Assembly: GCF_004011885.1 (NCBI RefSeq)
Contig: NZ_SBEF01000010.1
Location: 34,818 to 98,817 of the forward strand
DNA: 64,000 nt
Direction: 5' to 3'
From: Serratia microhaemolytica
GTDB lineage: Bacteria > Pseudomonadota > Gammaproteobacteria > Enterobacterales > Enterobacteriaceae
The translations under genes were made by a program, and so were the position numbers. The notes under the pieces are model-generated. The model was not told where the DNA came from. It worked only from the letters and a program-made list of their open reading frames with translations, and searched no databases. Below are positions 60,717-64,000 of this stretch, in pieces. The first letter of the stretch is position 1. Each line of letters opens with the position of its first letter.

Positions 60717-63497
60717 ATGAGTACCCAACCCAGTGGATTGCAATTCACCCTCAGCGCCGGTGGCCAACCGGCCGACACCTTCGCAGTGGTCGATTTCACC
60801 CTTAACGAACACTACTCCTCGCTGTTTGAACTGGAACTTAACCTTGCCAGCAGCAACCCGGCGGTTGATTTTGATGCCGTACTCGATCGCGGTGCCAAAC
60901 TCTCGGTCTGGCGCGACGGCGTGCTGCAACGCACCGTTTCCGGCATTGTCACCTGCTTTCAACAGGGCGACAGCGGCTTCCAGCAAACCCGCTACCGCAT
61001 GGAAGTACGCCCCAGCCTGTGGCGCTTGAGCCTGTGCCGTAACTCACGCATCTTCCAGCTTGAGACGATCGAGCAGATCATCAGCAAACTGCTGCGTGAA
61101 GCGCAAATCGTCGACTATGCCTTTGGCCTGCGCCACCCGCACCCAGCACGCGAATTCTGTGTGCAGTACCAAGAGAGCGACCTTGAATTTATCCAGCGCC
61201 TGGCCGCCGAAGAGGGCATCTTCTACTACTTTGAATTTAACCAAGGCCGCCACACGGTGGTGTTTGCTGATGATGTTGGTATCGTGCCAAAGAAAGCCAG
61301 CCTGCCCTACAACCCGAACGTCGCGGCACAAGCCAACGAGTTGTGCGTCAACCGCTTTATCTGTAGCGCTCAAGTGCGCCCGGCGGAGGTGCAACTGAAA
61401 GATTACACCTTCAAAAACCCGCGCTGGGATGCGACATTCAGCCAACAGGCCAGCGGTGAAATCGCTCAGCGTCGCAGCTACCAACAGTTTGATTTTCCTG
61501 GTCGCTTCAAAGATCAGCAACACGGCGAAGATTTCACCCGCTACCGGCTGGAGGCACTGCGCAACGATGCTCGCTTGGGGCGCGGCACCAGCAACGACTT
61601 CCGCCTGCAACCCGGCATTCGCCTGACGCTGAGCCAGCACCCGCGCGCCGACCTGAACTGTGCCTGGCAACTGGTGGCGACCCAGCATCACGGCCAACAG
61701 CCGCAAGCGCTGCAGCAAGAGGCCGGTGAGCAAGGCACCCACCTCAATACCGAGTTCCAGTTTATCCCGCGTAGCCAAACCTGGCGGCCAACGCCACTGC
61801 CGAAACCGGTCATCGACGGGCCACATCTGGCCAACGTGGTTGGCCCCGGCAACGAAGAGATCTTCTGCGATGAACATGGCCGCATCCGCGTGCAGTTCCG
61901 CTGGGATCGCTACGGCAACAGCGACGACCACAGCTCATGCTGGATCCGCGTCAGCCAACCGTGGGCAGGACAAGGCTGGGGGATGATCGCCATCCCGCGC
62001 GTCGGCCAGGAAGTGGTGGTCGACTTCCTGCATGGCGACCAGGATCAACCGATTGTTACTGGGCGTACCTATCACGCGGTCAACCGCGCCGCGCTGAAAC
62101 TGCCGATGGCGAAAACCCAGATGGTGCTGCGCAGCAAAACCCACAAAGGCGAAGGCTACAACGAACTGCGTTTTGAAGACGCCAAAGGCCGGGAAGGCCT
62201 ATTCCTGCGTGCCCAGCGCGACATGACCACCCAAGTGCTCAACAACCGCGTCACCGAAGTCAGCGCTAACCACATCGAAACGGTGCAACAAAATCAGCAA
62301 ATTGAAATTGGCCAACATTATCACTTCACCACGCACGGCAACCACACCCTGACGGTTCAGGGCGATCAACGCACAGAAATCAACGGCCAACAACAACGCA
62401 CAGTACAGCAAGTGCTGGAACTGGCCTCGGCGCGCGGCATTCGGCTGGAGAGTGGCGCATCGGCACTGGAACTGCACGCCGATGGTCACATCAGCCTGCA
62501 CGGCAAAAACTTCAACATTTATGCCACACACAACGGCCAGATCACCGCCAGCCAAGCGCTCGATCTCAACGATGAACAGCAGCTTGCCGAAGCCAGCCAG
62601 TGGATAAAAAATGCGTTTGCTGGCCAGCCATTAACGGTCGAAACCGCTGCCAACGTCACACCGGAAGCGGCTGCCGCGAGTGCTACCGCACGCGCAGCCG
62701 CCGCTAGCGAGACTGCACCGGCACTGAGCACACTCAACAGCGCAGCGGTGGGGCGATTGCTGGCCGCCGGAGCGCTGTATCACCAAAACCCAGAAACCTT
62801 TGCCACTATCGCCGAACAGTTGGGTGGCGAAGCGCTCAGTGCCTATCATAATGATTACCAAGACCCGAGTTCGAAAGAGTTAATCAGCCAACTCTCAACC
62901 TTGGCCGATTTTGTCCCGGTGGTCGGTGATATTAAGGGCTTTGCCGAAGCGGAAGACACACTCGATTTTCTCGCTGCCGCCATCGGCGTGATCCCGGTCG
63001 TCGGCGACGCCGCTGGCAAAGCGCTGAAAGCAGCGAAACACGCGTTGAAAAAAGGCGATGTCGCTGGGGCGTCGAAGTTGGTTAATCAGGCCAGTGAGAA
63101 GGTTTCGGCATATAATGCAGCAACCTATGCTGGCTTGAAGTTGGATCTGAAAACCACTGAGGCGGCAAATCAAGTTGTGGAAAGTTTGCGTAATACTGGA
63201 AAGCTACCAGCTCATTACCTCACAAAAGAAATGGCTACAGAGAAAGGATGGAGGGCAGGTAAGGCTCTACATAATAGTGTGAAAAATGGAAAGATTGGCG
63301 GAGATATATTTAAGGATGCAGATAATTTATTACCGTCTATGCCAGATCGAATTTGGTATGAAGCTGATATTGGTCTAGATAGTAAAATGTCTAGAAGTAA
63401 TCAACCAGGAACTCGTTTGTTATATTCGAATGATGGTTTACTTTACATCACAACAGATCACTATGAAAGTGTGACTTCAATAGGTAAGTGGAAGTAA
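60717..63497 (+). CDS. vgrG: Type VI secretion VgrG with C-terminal barnase-like ribonuclease toxin
   Basis: A 926-residue spike protein carrying its own effector. ATG 60717 (MSTQPSG) is preferred to the in-frame start 32 codons upstream. Residues 1-360 form the gp27-like base. About 364-450 is the gp5 OB-fold (NVVGPGNEEIFCDEHGRIRVQFRWDRYG, GWGMIAIPRVGQEVVVDF). About 470-645 is the beta-needle. An Ala-rich linker leads to a hydrophobic pre-toxin segment (729-780, VPVVGDIKGF and VIPVVGDAAGKAL). About 820-926 is a barnase homologue (LPAHYLTKEMATEKGW, GGDIF, WYEADI, LLYSNDGLLYITTDHYE). Barnase Lys27, Glu73, Arg83, Arg87 and His102 correspond to Lys837, Glu882, Arg893, Arg900 and His915. The Arg59 position is Ala868. 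The expected role is RNA cleavage in a rival cell. Confidence 0.93.
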   Translation: MSTQPSGLQFTLSAGGQPADTFAVVDFTLNEHYSSLFELELNLASSNPAVDFDAVLDRGAKLSVWRDGVLQRTVSGIVTCFQQGDSGFQQTRYRMEVRPSLWRLSLCRNSRIFQLETIEQIISKLLREAQIVDYAFGLRHPHPAREFCVQYQESDLEFIQRLAAEEGIFYYFEFNQGRHTVVFADDVGIVPKKASLPYNPNVAAQANELCVNRFICSAQVRPAEVQLKDYTFKNPRWDATFSQQASGEIAQRRSYQQFDFPGRFKDQQHGEDFTRYRLEALRNDARLGRGTSNDFRLQPGIRLTLSQHPRADLNCAWQLVATQHHGQQPQALQQEAGEQGTHLNTEFQFIPRSQTWRPTPLPKPVIDGPHLANVVGPGNEEIFCDEHGRIRVQFRWDRYGNSDDHSSCWIRVSQPWAGQGWGMIAIPRVGQEVVVDFLHGDQDQPIVTGRTYHAVNRAALKLPMAKTQMVLRSKTHKGEGYNELRFEDAKGREGLFLRAQRDMTTQVLNNRVTEVSANHIETVQQNQQIEIGQHYHFTTHGNHTLTVQGDQRTEINGQQQRTVQQVLELASARGIRLESGASALELHADGHISLHGKNFNIYATHNGQITASQALDLNDEQQLAEASQWIKNAFAGQPLTVETAANVTPEAAAASATARAAAASETAPALSTLNSAAVGRLLAAGALYHQNPETFATIAEQLGGEALSAYHNDYQDPSSKELISQLSTLADFVPVVGDIKGFAEAEDTLDFLAAAIGVIPVVGDAAGKALKAAKHALKKGDVAGASKLVNQASEKVSAYNAATYAGLKLDLKTTEAANQVVESLRNTGKLPAHYLTKEMATEKGWRAGKALHNSVKNGKIGGDIFKDADNLLPSMPDRIWYEADIGLDSKMSRSNQPGTRLLYSNDGLLYITTDHYESVTSIGKWK

Positions 63498-63791
63498 ATG
63501 ATGAATAAAGTAATTTTAAATGGGGAACATATACACACTGAGCTAGAATTTCACAAAGCGATTTCTGAATCGTTGGGTTTTGGTTCGAATTATGGAAAAA
63601 ACCTTAATGCATTATGGGATCGCTTAAGCACAGACGTTGAAAGACCAGTGATCATAATATGGTTAAACTCTGAACAATCAAAAGAATTTCTCAATGAATA
63701 CTTTGACAGGATCATTGAAATTTTCGAGCAAACGAAGCAACAAGACATTCGATTCAATTGGGAGGATAAATTTGACTATTTATTAAAGTAG
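63498..63791 (+). CDS. Barstar-family immunity protein
   Basis: A 97-residue barstar homologue starting directly after the vgrG stop (TAA then ATG), so the two are co-translated. Alignment to barstar from memory is nearly gap-free: VILNGEHIHTELEFHKAI, NYGKNLNALWDRL, RPVIIIW and SEQSKEF. Barstar Trp38 and Asp39 are kept as Trp40 and Asp41. Tyr29, Asp35 and Glu76 are replaced by Asn31, Asn37 and Gln78. It should neutralise the VgrG ribonuclease domain in the producer and sister cells. Low G+C like the toxin tip, unlike the VgrG body. Confidence 0.92.
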   Translation: MMNKVILNGEHIHTELEFHKAISESLGFGSNYGKNLNALWDRLSTDVERPVIIIWLNSEQSKEFLNEYFDRIIEIFEQTKQQDIRFNWEDKFDYLLK

Positions 63792-63792
63792 A

Positions 63793-63833
63793 TAGAATCC
63801 CCTTGCCCAAGTTCAGGTCGGGATTCTACTTTG
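63793..63833 (+). terminator. Terminator after the immunity gene
   Basis: TAGAATCCC (63793-63801) pairs with GGGATTCTA (63820-63828), a 9-bp stem with an 18-base loop, followed by CTTTGTGTG. It starts one base after the stop codon. Confidence 0.65.
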
Positions 63834-63845
63834 TGTGATAATTAA

Positions 63846-64000
63846 CTCAACCTTGGCCGATTTTGTCCCGGTAGTCGGTGATATTAAAGGCTTTGCCGAA
63901 GCGGAAGACACACTCGATTTTCTCGCCGCGGCCATCGGCGTGATCCCGGTTGTCGGCGACGTCGCTGGCAACGCGCTGAAAGCAGCGAAACACGCGTTGA
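63846..64000 (+). pseudogene. Displaced duplicate of the VgrG pre-toxin region (runs off the window)
   Basis: Bases 63846-64000 repeat vgrG bases 62894-63048 at a fixed offset of 952 with seven mismatches in 155 bases, five of them synonymous. The piece encodes STLADFVPVVGDIKGF onward without the VgrG N-terminus. No standard vgrG start is present, although a GTG at 63835 is in frame. This is the layout of an orphan C-terminal toxin module, with the duplicated segment serving as a recombination anchor. The module itself would lie beyond the window. Confidence 0.85.

Noticed and set aside
61044..61931. 295-codon open frame antisense to vgrG
   Set aside because: It is a by-product of the G+C-rich vgrG codons. 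The translation is low-complexity Val/Ala/Leu-rich and has no motif.

Overview
The window is chromosomal DNA of a gammaproteobacterium in the order Enterobacterales. Nearly every housekeeping protein lines up end to end with its Escherichia coli counterpart as I remember it, and base composition looks close to half G+C. I cannot name the genus. Coordinates, starts and motifs were read by eye, and no database search was run.

Four conserved blocks that are far apart in E. coli sit side by side here. Block 1 (1-8.7 kb) holds recN with a double LexA box, bamE, corB, ypjD, ffh and the rpsP-rimM-trmD-rplS ribosome/tRNA operon. Block 2 (8.9-31.4 kb) holds acrAB with a divergent acrR and its operator, ychN, rsmS-priC, apt, dnaX (with a programmed frameshift signal)-ybaB-recR, htpG behind a near-consensus heat-shock promoter, adk, a cdaR-type regulator, hemH, ybaL, fsr and a three-HMA copper ATPase copA. 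Compared with E. coli, mscK, ybaN, aes-gsk and the ushA-ybaK-ybaP stretch are absent and ychN and cdaR are inserted. Block 3 (35.8-56.6 kb) holds serA, fau, 6S RNA, zapA, ygfB-pepP-ubiH-ubiI, gcvTHP, ygfZ, sdhE-cptA and fldB. Block 4 is metH, whose transcript appears to run on into a GlpP-family gene and fldB.

Accessory DNA sits at the joints. (a) An 1144-residue autotransporter with 54-residue repeats lies between copA and serA. (b) Between ubiI and gcvT there is a tandem ~1.9 kb duplication: two diverged copies of an orphan fimbrial-adhesin-like gene, bracketed by three copies of the ubiI 3' end, followed by a Tat-exported alpha/beta hydrolase gene. (c) After metH there is a type VI secretion VgrG whose C-terminus is a barnase-like ribonuclease. 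It is followed directly by a barstar-like immunity gene and then by a displaced, ~95% identical piece of the same VgrG pre-toxin region running off the window end.

The most interesting system is (c). The toxin keeps four catalytic/phosphate-site residues of barnase and lacks the residue matching barnase Arg59. The immunity protein has correspondingly lost the charges at both barstar positions (Asp35, Glu76) that contact Arg59. The duplicated pre-toxin segment downstream has the layout of a store of alternative VgrG toxin tips.
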